Virus record (IMG/VR): IMGVR_UViG_3300031857_000344
Location: 1 to 46,641 of that record
Strand: one strand, 5' to 3'
Origin: a virus
DNA: 46,641 nt
Shown in pieces: positions 7,261 to 17,615 of this stretch. The notes below the pieces were generated by a model. That model was not told where the DNA came from. It saw nothing but the letters and a program-made list of their open reading frames with translations, and searched no databases. A program made the translations under genes and the position numbers. How positions within the stretch are numbered: the first letter of the stretch is position 1; each line of letters opens with the position of its first letter.

Positions 7261-10167
7261 ATGACCAATTTTGACCTCTTAGATACAGTGCAGCCAGCCG
7301 GTGGGTGGTATGCAGTGGTCGGTATCAAAGGGGCCGGTGCAAATGTTCAGCGTCAACAACATCTCGTGGAGACCCGCGCAGAACTTGACGCTCTCTCCTC
7401 CCGTCTGGTGCAGGGCGGGTGGAACGTGTTTTTCGGTGTCGCCAAGTACAAGGACGACAGCAGCCGGAAGAAGAGCAACGTGCTGGCGCTCAAGGCGTTC
7501 TGGCTAGATATTGACTGCGGCCCGACCAAAGCAGCGGTGAACGAGAAGACCGGGCGACCGGGCGGCTACATCGACCAAGCTACGGGCCTAACCGCGCTCA
7601 AGACGTTCTGCACCCACATCGGCCTGCCGAGACCGACCATCGTCAACTCGGGGCGCGGCCTGCATGTGTACTGGCCGTTGACGGGCGATGTCACGCCGGA
7701 ACAGTGGGAGCCGGTGGCAGCAAGGTTGCGCGACCTGTGCATGACGCACGACCTCTACGTGGACCCGGTGGTCTTCGAAACGGCGCGCATCCTGCGCATT
7801 CCCGGTACACTCAACTTCAAAGACACTCCTCCTACGCAAGTATCGGTAGTAGCTGTAGGAAAGCCCACAGACTTTTCCACTCTGGTCGGCATCCTCGGGG
7901 TGAAGGCCCAACCTGCCGCCATCCCGTTCGCACCGAGTGGGCGCATCACCGCGCTGGGCAGGCTGATGCAGGACAGCATGAGCAAGTCCTTCGCCAAGAT
8001 CATGCGGCGGTCGGCCAAGGGTGACGGGTGCGCGCAGCTTCTCGACTGCTACCAGAACCGGGACAGCCTGTCGGAAGGCCGCTGGTTCGACGCGCTCTCG
8101 GTGGCCAAGTTCTGCTCCGATAGGGACAAGGCGATCCACAAGCTGTCGGAGGGGCACCCCGACTACGACCCGAACAAGACGGTCCAGAAGATCGCTCACA
8201 TCGAGGGACCGCACAACTGCGCGACCTTCGACCGCAACAACCCCGGCCTGTGTGCGTCATGCCCGCACTTCGGGAAGATCAAGAACCCCATCGTGCTGGG
8301 CATGGAGGTCAAGGCAGCGAACGAGGACGAGTACGCCAAGGCGCAGTTCGTCAACGAGGAGACCGGCGAGATCGAGGTGGTGGAGATACCACCGTACCCG
8401 CATCCCTTCTACTGGGGCGAGAAGGGCGGCATCTGGCGCAAGCCGATCAAGAAGGGCGGCGACGAGGACGAGGAAGCAGCACCGCTGTTTGTGTACCCTC
8501 GGCACCTCTACGTGGTGAAGCGCATGCGTGATCCGGTCGAGAAGGGCGTGGTGGTCATGCGGCTGCACACCCCGAACGATGGCATCCGGGAGTTCACCAT
8601 CCCCCAGACCAAACTAAGCGACAAGGGCGAACTGCGGAAGGCGTTGTCGGGCGAAGACGTCCTGTGCAGCCTCAAGCAGTACGACCTCATTCACGAGTAC
8701 ATCATCGCAGCAACGAACGTATTACAGGAAGAAGGAAAGGCGGAACTCATGCGGACCCAATTTGGCTGGGCGGACAACGACAGCAAGTTCATCATCGGGG
8801 ATAGGGAGATCACGGCAGATGGCGTGTTCTACAGCCCGCCCTCGTCGGTCACCGAAGCCATCGCGGAACACATGGGCGCGGTGGGCGACTACAAGAAATG
8901 GCAGGAGGTCTTCAACCTCTACGGCACACCGGGGTTGGAAGCCCATGCGTTCGCTGCGCTGACCGCCTTCGGTGCACCCCTGCTCAAGTTCACCGGCCAG
9001 TCGGGTGCCGCGATCAACGTGATCCACCCCCACTCGGGTACCGGCAAGACCACCATCCTGCACATGTGCAACTCGGTCTGGGGCCACCCCCGCGACCTTT
9101 GCTCGACACAGAAGGACACCGACAACGCTCGTATCCTCAAGCTGGGCATCCACAACAACCTGCCCTACTGCGTGGACGAGATCACCAACATGTCGGGCAT
9201 CGCTTTCTCGGACCTGATCTACGCCATGTCGAACGGCAAGGGGAAGGACCGCATGGAGGCCAGCGGCAACAGGCTGCGGGCCAACAACACCAAGTGGCAG
9301 ACCATCTCCCTCATGTCGTCGAACGCCTCGTTCTACGAGAAGCTGACCGGGCCGAAGACCACCCCCGATGGCGAGATGATGCGCATGGTCGAGTACAAGA
9401 TCGACTACACGGATGTCCTCGACGTCAACGTGGCGAAGAGCATGTTCGACCACCAGTTGATGGAAAACTACGGCCATGCCGGGGCGATCTATGCTGACTG
9501 GCTTGTACGTAACAAAGAAGAGGCAGAGGCCACCGCCCGCTCGATCCAAGCCAAGATCGACCGCGAACTCAAGCTGACCCAGCGCGAACGCTTCTGGTCG
9601 GCACTGGTGGCGTCCAACATCACGGGCGGACTGATCGCGACCAAGTACCTCAAGATCATGAACTGGGACATGCAGCGCATCTACGAGTGGGCGACCAAGC
9701 TGATCCTCGCGCTGCGCGAAGATGTGAAGCCCCCGGTTACCGACACCGCCAGCATCATCGGTGACTACCTGAACCGGCACATGCAGAACGTCCTCGTGGT
9801 GGACGACAACGCGGACCTGCGGACCAACATGGCACTGCTGCCGAAGATGGAGCCGAAGGGCGAACTGCTGATCCGCTACGAGCCGGACACCAAGAAGCTG
9901 TTCATCGCCGCGAAGCCGTTCAAGCAGGACTGCGCCTCGACGCAGGTGAACTACAAAGAGACGCTGGAAGCATTGAAGAAGAACGGCGTGTTCCTCGGCA
10001 CGGTCGTGAAGCGGCTGTCGAAGGGCATGAAGGTGGTCACCCCCGGTGTCTACTGCCTCGTGTTCGACACTTCGGCTGGTGGGTTCCTCGACATGGGCGA
10101 GATCGTGGGTGTGACCGACGAAGCGGCACCGAGTGCGGACGAAGCCGATGCTGGTGGAGGGAGTTAA
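7261..10167 (+). CDS. Primase-helicase fusion: AEP-like primase plus DUF927-like helicase (968 aa)
   Basis: A replication protein expected to unwind DNA and lay primers. The N-terminal 190 residues carry the archaeo-eukaryotic primase pattern: FWLDIDCG with Asp83 and Asp85, NSGRGLHVYW (about 129-138) and ARILRIPGTLNF (175-186). A zinc knuckle follows with His318, Cys320, Cys331 and Cys334. The C-terminal half is an ATPase of the DUF927/D5-like type with Walker A HPHSGTGKTT (about 589-598) and CVDEITN as the likely Walker B. The end is a winged-helix-like region with a polar tail. I chose the ATG at 7261 over a TTG three codons upstream. It is the only primase or replicative helicase seen. Confidence 0.9.
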   Translation: MTNFDLLDTVQPAGGWYAVVGIKGAGANVQRQQHLVETRAELDALSSRLVQGGWNVFFGVAKYKDDSSRKKSNVLALKAFWLDIDCGPTKAAVNEKTGRPGGYIDQATGLTALKTFCTHIGLPRPTIVNSGRGLHVYWPLTGDVTPEQWEPVAARLRDLCMTHDLYVDPVVFETARILRIPGTLNFKDTPPTQVSVVAVGKPTDFSTLVGILGVKAQPAAIPFAPSGRITALGRLMQDSMSKSFAKIMRRSAKGDGCAQLLDCYQNRDSLSEGRWFDALSVAKFCSDRDKAIHKLSEGHPDYDPNKTVQKIAHIEGPHNCATFDRNNPGLCASCPHFGKIKNPIVLGMEVKAANEDEYAKAQFVNEETGEIEVVEIPPYPHPFYWGEKGGIWRKPIKKGGDEDEEAAPLFVYPRHLYVVKRMRDPVEKGVVVMRLHTPNDGIREFTIPQTKLSDKGELRKALSGEDVLCSLKQYDLIHEYIIAATNVLQEEGKAELMRTQFGWADNDSKFIIGDREITADGVFYSPPSSVTEAIAEHMGAVGDYKKWQEVFNLYGTPGLEAHAFAALTAFGAPLLKFTGQSGAAINVIHPHSGTGKTTILHMCNSVWGHPRDLCSTQKDTDNARILKLGIHNNLPYCVDEITNMSGIAFSDLIYAMSNGKGKDRMEASGNRLRANNTKWQTISLMSSNASFYEKLTGPKTTPDGEMMRMVEYKIDYTDVLDVNVAKSMFDHQLMENYGHAGAIYADWLVRNKEEAEATARSIQAKIDRELKLTQRERFWSALVASNITGGLIATKYLKIMNWDMQRIYEWATKLILALREDVKPPVTDTASIIGDYLNRHMQNVLVVDDNADLRTNMALLPKMEPKGELLIRYEPDTKKLFIAAKPFKQDCASTQVNYKETLEALKKNGVFLGTVVKRLSKGMKVVTPGVYCLVFDTSAGGFLDMGEIVGVTDEAAPSADEADAGGGS

Positions 10168-10348
10168 GTACGAGGTCAACTGGCGGAACTTCCGTCCCGG
10201 TACGTCGATCTTCATCCCGTGCCTCGACCCCGTGCGCGCCAAAGCACAAGTGGTTGGGGTCACCAAGCGCCTCCGTATCAAGATATTGACGAAGGTGGTG
10301 CTGCAGGACGGGATTAGGGGTTTACGTATTTGGCGCGAACGAGTATGA
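10148..10348 (+). CDS. Conserved small phage protein (66 aa)
   Basis: The ATG at 10148 lies within the end of the primase-helicase gene and is preferred over a GTG five codons upstream. The product starts MLVEGVKYEVNWRNF and continues with RPGTSIFIPCLD and many basic residues up to RGLRIWRERV. I recall near-identical small proteins at the end of early operons in aquatic phages, but know no function. The shape suggests a small beta-rich DNA-binding fold. It is the last gene of the rightward operon, followed 40 bases later by the terminator. Confidence 0.8.
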   Translation: MLVEGVKYEVNWRNFRPGTSIFIPCLDPVRAKAQVVGVTKRLRIKILTKVVLQDGIRGLRIWRERV

Positions 10349-10387
10349 ACAGGCTTGGAAGTTTGCTCCTTCCTTGGTCATAGAACC

Positions 10388-10430
10388 AAACGGCCCTCGG
10401 TCTGCACCACCGGGGGCCGTTTTTTATTCG
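10388..10430 (+). terminator. Intrinsic terminator between the converging operons
   Basis: A 13-pair stem (10388-10400 with 10411-10423, one G-U pair) with a 10-base loop is followed by a T run. It ends the rightward operon. The T run also carries the stop codon of the leftward giant gene (10424-10426). On the other strand the stem is followed only by TTTGG, so it may slow leftward transcription less well. Confidence 0.85.
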
Positions 10431-13400
10431 CCCTCCCTGCGCTCCTTCTTGACCTCGTTGAAGAGGCGGTTGAACGCCTTGTACACCTCGTTGGTGTCGG
10501 CGTAGTACTCCTCCCTGCTCTCGTAGAGACCGTCCTGATAATCCCGCCGCAGTGCCTTGAGTTCGCTCGATGCAACGTTGTAGGCGTCGATGATGCGCTC
10601 GTCGGTCTGCAGGGGGTATTTCTCCTCCAGTTCGGCCCAAGTCGCCTCGTCGAAATCCTCGTCGTTATAGATGGCGTACAACTCGTCCATGTCGGGCTTG
10701 CTGGTGAGACCGAAGCTCTTGTTGGTGTTCTTGTAGTACTGGTTCATCGGGGCGAACTCGCCGCCCTTACCCACGAACGACTTCACGAACGGCAGGCGCT
10801 GGGTGAGGGTCTGCCCCTCACGGCCTTCGGTAGTTGCGAGGTTCACCGCATCGCGGCCCACCCCATAAAGACCGCCAAGGTACTGCTCGGTGATGTATCG
10901 GTACTGCTCCGGCTGCAGATCGAGCCAGCCCGAAGTAGAGGAGGTGCCGCCCCGCGCTGCGTTCAACCCCCGCGCAATCATCTTCCAGCCCGCCCCGGTG
11001 TCCTCGCGCCCCAGTTCCGACCGGGGGGTCGTCTGATAACCCTGCTTGGTGTAGATCGGGGAGCCGAAGAAGTTACGGTTGGCGATAAGGTCCGCGAACG
11101 GTTGGATGGGGTCGGGGGCCAGTTCTGCTAGTGTGGTAGGCGCACCCTCGCCGCTATCGGCCTTGATCGGAGAAGCCATGTTGATGAAGGCGCTCATGAT
11201 GTTGGTGCCCGCTTCGGTCGCACTGATGTCCCCGATAGAGGCAGCGGTGATCTGCCCGCCGACATAGTTGAAGTAGGCCATGCTGAACGCCACCGGGATA
11301 GTCACGTAGTCGTTGGTCTTCTCGCCGTAGCGCAAGACGATCCGTGACTGGGCAGTCGCGTTGTTGACGTCCAAGATGTTCGGACGACCATCCTCGTCAT
11401 CGTCACCACCCATGACGAAGCGATTGAACAGGTAGAGCAGCCCACCCATCACAACGGTCTTGGTGAACAGCTTACGGGCAAGCGTACCATACCGGCCTTG
11501 GTTAATCAGCTTGCGCGCACCCTCCTTCGACGGGCTAAGGAAGAAGAACCACATGTCGAGGAACGGTGCCCATTCGCCGCGCCGGGTGAGGTTGAGCGAG
11601 CTATCCAGCGCCAGCGACGCGGCATCATCCCGGCTAACCCCTGCTTCGATAGCAGCACGGTAGGTAGCGAAGCGCGCCTGCAAGTCGATGACTTGGGAAG
11701 CGGTGTCCATTGCATCGAGTAGGGCACGACCACCAACCATCGCTGCCGCAACCGGGTTACCCTTCTTGGCCTCTGCATACCGCTTGATGTCGCGCACGGT
11801 ATCTTCGGCCATCGTCTCGGCGTCCATGATGTTGGAGTGGCCGACAGCGCCCCCGTCTTCGAGGAACTGATCGAAGAGCAGCGTGAGATGTTCTCCTTCC
11901 GCAGTATCCGGCCCCTTACCCCGCAAGCGGTGCGCCAGCATCGGCGCGGTAACGGTCTTGAGGATGGCCCGCGCCTCCTTGGTACCCCCAAGGTACCGAG
12001 CAATGACGTCCATACCTTCGAGCGAAGCAATGTACCGTGCACTCTTGGCGGCAATCGCCTTACCCTCGCCGGGACCGCCCTTCATACCCTTGGCGGCGTA
12101 ATTGGTAATGATCGCTTCGGAAAAGTCGCGCATCCACGCAGCGGTGCCGAGGTAGACCGGGTTGTAGCGGGTCTTGAACGACTTGATGGTGTTGCTGATC
12201 GACTGGATGCCTTGGAAGAACGCATGGAGTTGCGGCGGCGTCATATTGGCAAAAGCGCGCTCCATCGCCACCCCAGCCGGGGTGCGGGTGAAGTCGAGGA
12301 AGTAGGTCTCCCCATTCTTCTTAACGACGAACAGTTCGCCGTTGCGGGCGCGCTCGTTCATCGCCGTCAGCGCATTCGTGGATAGCAGCGTAGTGGCTGG
12401 GTGCTTTACGGTCGAGTAGACCTTCACAATATCCTTGTGCGAGACGGGATCACCCAGCACGTTATCGAGGAAGGTACGACCCACCTTGTTGCGTTCGATC
12501 CGGGCAATGGCGAACTGGGCATCCGTCATCAGGTTGAACAGCGGGTTGAACGGGACGCTCTCACGCCCACGAGCCTTGATGTACTCCTGTATCTTGACGC
12601 CCTTGCGGTTCTTCCGAGCCTCGGCACGGACGCTCTCGGAGTGGACATCCGGGTCACCGTCCACCTGCATATCGCCTTCGAGCGCGTACCCCTTGAGCGG
12701 GGTGTAGAACGGCTGCTCTTTCCGCAGGGCATCGCGCTGCGACTTCGACAGCAATCCAGCCCGGACCTTCTCGTTGAGCATGTAGTCTACGAGCTTGTCG
12801 TGCAGCTTCGCTACCTGTTGCAGCTTAGGAGTAAGCCCGCTGACGGCATAGTGGTCGAGAACAGCTTGAGCCTCGGCGTCCGTCATACCGGAACCGTCGA
12901 ACACATCCTCGGAAGTCTTACGGACTAGGGCGTTGCGACCCTTGGCGCTGCGCGCCCAAAGGTACATGCCGATGTCCTGCGGATCGAGGTTCAGCTTGTC
13001 GATCAGGTCGCGCAGCGGGGCGAGGTAGGTATGCTCCAACCGCATCTGGTTGCCGATTTTGCGGCTCTCCAGCAGTTCGAACTTCCGCGCTACGTTCATA
13101 TCGTCGGGCAGCTTGGTCACCCCGTAGGATGCCGCCAGCGCCTTGGAGTAGTTTGTCGCGTCCCGATACTTGTCGTCGATCCCACGACCGAGCTTGTCGT
13201 AGAGCTTCTTCAGCTTTTCCTTCGTGTTGGCGGCGAAGCCGATGCTCTCGACACGGGGGCGCGACAGGTTAGCCGGGAACAGGTTCTCGATGGTGCCGGG
13301 GGTCGCCTGCAGGGCTTCCTCCACTGGGCGCACATCTTCATCCGGGTTGAGGCTCGGTGCGTCGATCCGATTACGAGCAGCCTGCATCGGCTGCTCTTCG

Positions 13401-16400
13401 GTAGCGACTTCGCCCTTGGCGGGCTGGAACCCGTACTCGGCAGCGAACTTGTCCTTGTACTCCTCCAGCTTCGCCAGCAGGTCTTCGGGTGAAGCGCGCT
13501 TGTTCTCTGCCGCCTGCTTGAGCAGCCGGTACGCCCTCTCGTCGATCTCCTGCGGCTTGCCTTCTTCGGGGTAGGCAGCGAACGCACCTTCGATCTCGTC
13601 GAGGACGTCCTCGTAGGTCAGTTCTTCCTGCTGCTCCTGCACCTCGAACGGGGTGAGGTCGAGGTCCGTGGTGGTCTTCTCGATGAACTTCTTGAAGGTC
13701 TCGGTCGGCAGGTACCGCTGGGCGCGGACAGCCTTGTAGAAGCTGTGCAGTGCACGGGCGAGGCGCGAGAAGAACTTGTCAACGACCGTCAACGGCTTCG
13801 CATCAGACACGGCCCAACGGGCAGTCTGGTCGGCATACCACTCGCTGAATGAGGTCCAATAGGCGGGCACACGCTCCACCGGGGTGTCGAGAGCGCCCTT
13901 GACGTTCCGACCCGCGATGCGGCTGCGGAGAGACAGCACGAGGTCACGGGCCTTTTTGCCCCGCTGGCTCAGGAGCCACTTCTCATATTCTGCCAGTATG
14001 GCCTTGCGCTCTTCGGGCGTAGCTTGCCGGAAGGCTTCAACCTCGTGGATGTGCCCCATCTCGTGCGCGATGACTTCGAGTGTCTTGGACACGTTCGGTC
14101 CCGATTGGAACAGCACGTAATGCTCACCGGGGCCAATCGGCTGCGTGATACCGCTGATGTCCGGCTGCGTCGCTGCCATCCCGATCCGGCGATGTTCGCC
14201 GGTAAAGTTACGGGTATTCTCTTTGGCGTTTTCGACGGTCGAGAAGTACAGCTTCGTGTCGGGTAGGATCAGCTTCTTCCAGCCGCGCAGAATGCCCTGC
14301 ATCCTCGGATCAATGTCGGGTGAGAAGGCAATGCCCTCTGCATCGTACTGGACGAACGGCTCGGACGCATGCCGGTCTTGGGCTTCCTGCTCCAACCGGT
14401 CCCGCTCACTGGTGAGGAGCGCCTTCGCCCCCGGCGACAAGAGCCGCCCCTTGTAGGAAGTGATGTCGGTGTTGCCCAGCACGCCGCCCCGGAAGGGAAG
14501 GTACATCACCTTGCCGTTATTGGGGTTGTTGGTGCGGATCAGGCCGGTATTGCCCTCTTGGAACACCACCTCACCCAACGGCACCGTCTGGGCCAGTGCT
14601 TCGGCATCGGCACGCTGCGCATCAGTCGCGCTCGGCGGGGGCGGCGCGGGCTGTACCGGCTCTGCCACTTCGACCGGGCTGCCTTCGGCTTCTACGGGTA
14701 CGTCAGCAGGTGCAACTTCTTCTGGTACCGGTGCTTCGGCAACGGGAGCTTCGGCAACAGGCGCTTCCGGCGCAGGCATCTCCGGCACCGGGATGTCCGC
14801 CATCGGGTTTTCGGGCACTTCTTCCGGTTCGGGCTGTGAGAAGAAGCTAAGGTCCTCCTCGGTGATGTCCTCGTCGGGCTGCGAGAAGAAGCTAAGGTCT
14901 TCCTCCTCGACAACGGGCTGTGCGCGCCCTTCACGCTGTGCCAGCTTGTCTTCCGGCGTCGGGATCAGGCTCTCGATTTCGGCGGCATCGCCGCGCAGGA
15001 CCGCCATCTCCTGCTCGTTGGGACCGTCCCAACCATTCTTGTCGGCCAGACCGATGAACGCCCGGTACTTGTCCTTGACCGCCGGGTTCTTAACAATCCG
15101 TGTGAAGGCGATGTCGCGCTTCTTGGCGATCTTGGCCTGCTCGGCGTCCAACTTGGCCTGCTCGGCATCGGCCTGCGCCTGCTCGGCGTCGAGACGCTTC
15201 TGGTACTCACCTTCCGACCCGAACACTGCCTCGGCAGTCTCATAGCCGTAGACGGTGCCCAGTTCACGAGCGTTGATCGGCTTGAACTTCTTCTTCCGCA
15301 GCTTGGTGTTGATGCGGTCAATCTTGGCATCCATCGGGATGCGGTCGTCGTACAGGACGCGCTCCACGATGTTCATGCGGTCGATCTGGATGTCGCGCCG
15401 TGCAGCGTCCTTCGCCTGTCCTGCTGCAGTCTCCCGGTCGGACTGGTCGCGCATGTAGTCGCGCAGGATGGTGGTCTCTTCGACGTTGGGCGAGAAGCCG
15501 TGCATCGACATCAGATCGTCGAACACGGTGAACTTATCGACCACCGGGGCGTCGAGTGTCTGCTGCAGGATTTCGGCGCGCTTCGCACGCTCGGCCTGCT
15601 GCGACTGTGCCTGCTCTGCGATCTCCTGCGCGATGTCGGGCTGCGCAGCGGGGGCTGCGGTCTCGACCTGCGGGGGCGCGGTCAGAAACTCAAGGTACTC
15701 GTTGTTGACCTTCTGGGCCTCGTCCAGCACCAGCATGCGGGCGATCTTGGTCTCTTCGGGCAGCTTGGCCCGCTTGAGCTTGCCTTGCTCCTTCTTGAGA
15801 AAGCCTTCGACCTCATCCGTGTTGGTCGTCGCCATCGCGTTGGTGAGGCGCGTATTGACGTTGCGAATGTAGGTGGACAGCCCTTCGTCAATGTCGGCGT
15901 TTTCACCCAGAGCCAGCGTAAGGCGCTCGTTGACTGCAGCCTTGGAGAAGGTCTCGGGGATCGGGACCGCACCAACACCTTCGGTCGGCACACGCATGCG
16001 GTTCAGATCATCGACCGTCATGCGGGTCAGGGTGCCATCGGCACGGCGAATGGGGACAAGCCCTTCCGCGTCGGGCACACCGATGACGTCCACACGTTCG
16101 CGCCCAACCTGCGTCGGGTCTTCACGGTTCGGGATCGCCAGTTCGAACGAGGCCACCGGGCGCTGCGCCGACATCTCGACCGCCTTCTGGCGGTTGGCAG
16201 CAGCACGCTCACCCAGCACGCTGGCGATTTCGGTGGTGCTACGGACCCCGCCACCGACGATACCACCAACCAGTGCAGCGCGGCCAACGCCTTCAAACGG
16301 ATCGCGCTCCTCGTCATACAGACCACGAGCAATCAGGTTGGAGCCAAGCTGGACCCCGCTTTCCTGTAGGGCTTCTTCCGCCCCACGCATGCCGATCCGA

Positions 16401-17599
16401 CCCGGCGCGGTCTTTTCGATGTTGGTGAGGGTACGGGCAACAGCCTGCCCGATCTCGGTGGGATCGACCTTGCCTGCCGTCCCGCGCCGAATGGTGTTGG
16501 TGACAGCCTCAAGTGCGGCACCGCGCTTGGCGACCGGAATGCCTTCAAAGATGCGGTTGGCAACACCTACTTCGGTAGCACCAAGACCAGCGTTGAGGAG
16601 CAGCGCCGCGAACCGGGTAGCATCCCCTACCTTCTCGCCGCTGCGGGCCTCGTACGCCCGGATGTCTTCCGACCCCTGCTGACCGCCTTGCCCGATGCCG
16701 AGACCGTACTCATAAGGCCGCGCTGCCTTGGCGATAGCCTCCGCGCGCTGCGCACCCTGCAGGTCCTTGGCTACCCCAACAGCCTTGGCGATCCGCGCCG
16801 GAGCAGCGAAGGGCAAGAGACTACCAACGCCACCGGATACGTCCGTAGCCAGTTGGGCTGTTGCGTCGTACTCAAGGGCTTCACTCGGCGCACCGAAGAC
16901 GTCCTCGCCAAACCCTTTGACTGCTTCCTGCTGCGATACCCCGAACTCCTGCAGGGTCTTACCGCCCGGTATGCCAACAGCGGACATGCCGCTACCAAGC
17001 AGTTCCGCGCCGAAACCGGGGATACCTGCAACAGCGGTCACCGCGCGGGGGAGTGCCCCCGCCGTTTCACGGACGATGCTCGCCTTGGGGACAGCCACAC
17101 CCGTCTTGGTGATCGACTGCAGTTCGTTACCAAGGGCCGCAGCTTCGGCACGGGCACGTTCGGCCCGCTGGATAAAGCCTAGAGCGCGGTCGGGGGCGTT
17201 GGGGTTCTGATACCCGCTGGTAGCCGCCTGTTTGGCCATACGGTCAAACTCTGCCGCCTGCTTGAGCAGTCGGTCACGCTGTCCGGTAATCTCACCCTGC
17301 CGGGCGCGCAGTTCCTTTGGGCTATACGCCTTGGGAGCTTCCGGCTCGTTCCCCGTAATCCAGTCGAAGAACTGGCCGATGTACCCACGCTCTTCCTTAC
17401 GCCGCTTGAGGGCAGCTTCTTGCGCAGGCGTGAGCGCGGGTTTGTCGTCCGGCTCCTTCGGCTTGGGTGGCTGCGGCTTTTCCGGCTTTATCTGCCCATC
17501 TTCATCGACGTAATACCCGCGCGGAGCGAAAATGACACTGCTGCCACCGCTCGAACCGAAGAAGCTGTTTCGGGATTTGCGCGGTCCGTAGATGGACAT
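10424..17599 (-). CDS. Giant polyvalent internal virion protein with zinc peptidase motif and LPD38-like region (2391 aa)
   Basis: Probably carried in the virion and ejected with the DNA. HEMGH at residues 1179-1183, followed by Glu1253 in SEWYAD, is a complete zinc-peptidase (gluzincin-like) site. From about 1745 to 1930 the chain matches the large polyvalent-protein domain LPD38 (NGELFVVKKNGETYFLDF, then SFKTRYNPVYLGTAAWMRDF). Residues about 160-480 are Ala/Gly-rich and hydrophobic, which fits membrane insertion; a second hydrophobic stretch is VVMGGLLYLFNRFVMGG. A duplicated acidic motif (EEDLSFFSQP twice) and a Pro-Glu linker (VPEMPAPEAPVAEAP) separate the halves. Polyvalent proteins are known to act on host targets after injection. 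Last gene of the leftward module; its ribosome site is cggag. Confidence 0.88.
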   Translation of the reverse strand: MSIYGPRKSRNSFFGSSGGSSVIFAPRGYYVDEDGQIKPEKPQPPKPKEPDDKPALTPAQEAALKRRKEERGYIGQFFDWITGNEPEAPKAYSPKELRARQGEITGQRDRLLKQAAEFDRMAKQAATSGYQNPNAPDRALGFIQRAERARAEAAALGNELQSITKTGVAVPKASIVRETAGALPRAVTAVAGIPGFGAELLGSGMSAVGIPGGKTLQEFGVSQQEAVKGFGEDVFGAPSEALEYDATAQLATDVSGGVGSLLPFAAPARIAKAVGVAKDLQGAQRAEAIAKAARPYEYGLGIGQGGQQGSEDIRAYEARSGEKVGDATRFAALLLNAGLGATEVGVANRIFEGIPVAKRGAALEAVTNTIRRGTAGKVDPTEIGQAVARTLTNIEKTAPGRIGMRGAEEALQESGVQLGSNLIARGLYDEERDPFEGVGRAALVGGIVGGGVRSTTEIASVLGERAAANRQKAVEMSAQRPVASFELAIPNREDPTQVGRERVDVIGVPDAEGLVPIRRADGTLTRMTVDDLNRMRVPTEGVGAVPIPETFSKAAVNERLTLALGENADIDEGLSTYIRNVNTRLTNAMATTNTDEVEGFLKKEQGKLKRAKLPEETKIARMLVLDEAQKVNNEYLEFLTAPPQVETAAPAAQPDIAQEIAEQAQSQQAERAKRAEILQQTLDAPVVDKFTVFDDLMSMHGFSPNVEETTILRDYMRDQSDRETAAGQAKDAARRDIQIDRMNIVERVLYDDRIPMDAKIDRINTKLRKKKFKPINARELGTVYGYETAEAVFGSEGEYQKRLDAEQAQADAEQAKLDAEQAKIAKKRDIAFTRIVKNPAVKDKYRAFIGLADKNGWDGPNEQEMAVLRGDAAEIESLIPTPEDKLAQREGRAQPVVEEEDLSFFSQPDEDITEEDLSFFSQPEPEEVPENPMADIPVPEMPAPEAPVAEAPVAEAPVPEEVAPADVPVEAEGSPVEVAEPVQPAPPPPSATDAQRADAEALAQTVPLGEVVFQEGNTGLIRTNNPNNGKVMYLPFRGGVLGNTDITSYKGRLLSPGAKALLTSERDRLEQEAQDRHASEPFVQYDAEGIAFSPDIDPRMQGILRGWKKLILPDTKLYFSTVENAKENTRNFTGEHRRIGMAATQPDISGITQPIGPGEHYVLFQSGPNVSKTLEVIAHEMGHIHEVEAFRQATPEERKAILAEYEKWLLSQRGKKARDLVLSLRSRIAGRNVKGALDTPVERVPAYWTSFSEWYADQTARWAVSDAKPLTVVDKFFSRLARALHSFYKAVRAQRYLPTETFKKFIEKTTTDLDLTPFEVQEQQEELTYEDVLDEIEGAFAAYPEEGKPQEIDERAYRLLKQAAENKRASPEDLLAKLEEYKDKFAAEYGFQPAKGEVATEEQPMQAARNRIDAPSLNPDEDVRPVEEALQATPGTIENLFPANLSRPRVESIGFAANTKEKLKKLYDKLGRGIDDKYRDATNYSKALAASYGVTKLPDDMNVARKFELLESRKIGNQMRLEHTYLAPLRDLIDKLNLDPQDIGMYLWARSAKGRNALVRKTSEDVFDGSGMTDAEAQAVLDHYAVSGLTPKLQQVAKLHDKLVDYMLNEKVRAGLLSKSQRDALRKEQPFYTPLKGYALEGDMQVDGDPDVHSESVRAEARKNRKGVKIQEYIKARGRESVPFNPLFNLMTDAQFAIARIERNKVGRTFLDNVLGDPVSHKDIVKVYSTVKHPATTLLSTNALTAMNERARNGELFVVKKNGETYFLDFTRTPAGVAMERAFANMTPPQLHAFFQGIQSISNTIKSFKTRYNPVYLGTAAWMRDFSEAIITNYAAKGMKGGPGEGKAIAAKSARYIASLEGMDVIARYLGGTKEARAILKTVTAPMLAHRLRGKGPDTAEGEHLTLLFDQFLEDGGAVGHSNIMDAETMAEDTVRDIKRYAEAKKGNPVAAAMVGGRALLDAMDTASQVIDLQARFATYRAAIEAGVSRDDAASLALDSSLNLTRRGEWAPFLDMWFFFLSPSKEGARKLINQGRYGTLARKLFTKTVVMGGLLYLFNRFVMGGDDDEDGRPNILDVNNATAQSRIVLRYGEKTNDYVTIPVAFSMAYFNYVGGQITAASIGDISATEAGTNIMSAFINMASPIKADSGEGAPTTLAELAPDPIQPFADLIANRNFFGSPIYTKQGYQTTPRSELGREDTGAGWKMIARGLNAARGGTSSTSGWLDLQPEQYRYITEQYLGGLYGVGRDAVNLATTEGREGQTLTQRLPFVKSFVGKGGEFAPMNQYYKNTNKSFGLTSKPDMDELYAIYNDEDFDEATWAELEEKYPLQTDERIIDAYNVASSELKALRRDYQDGLYESREEYYADTNEVYKAFNRLFNEVKKERREGE

Positions 17600-17615
17600 C
17601 CGTTACTCCGTACGG

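Noticed and set aside
8722-10281. A 519-codon open frame on the minus strand
   Set aside because: It is opposite the primase-helicase, which has clear motifs, and has unlikely amino acid composition.
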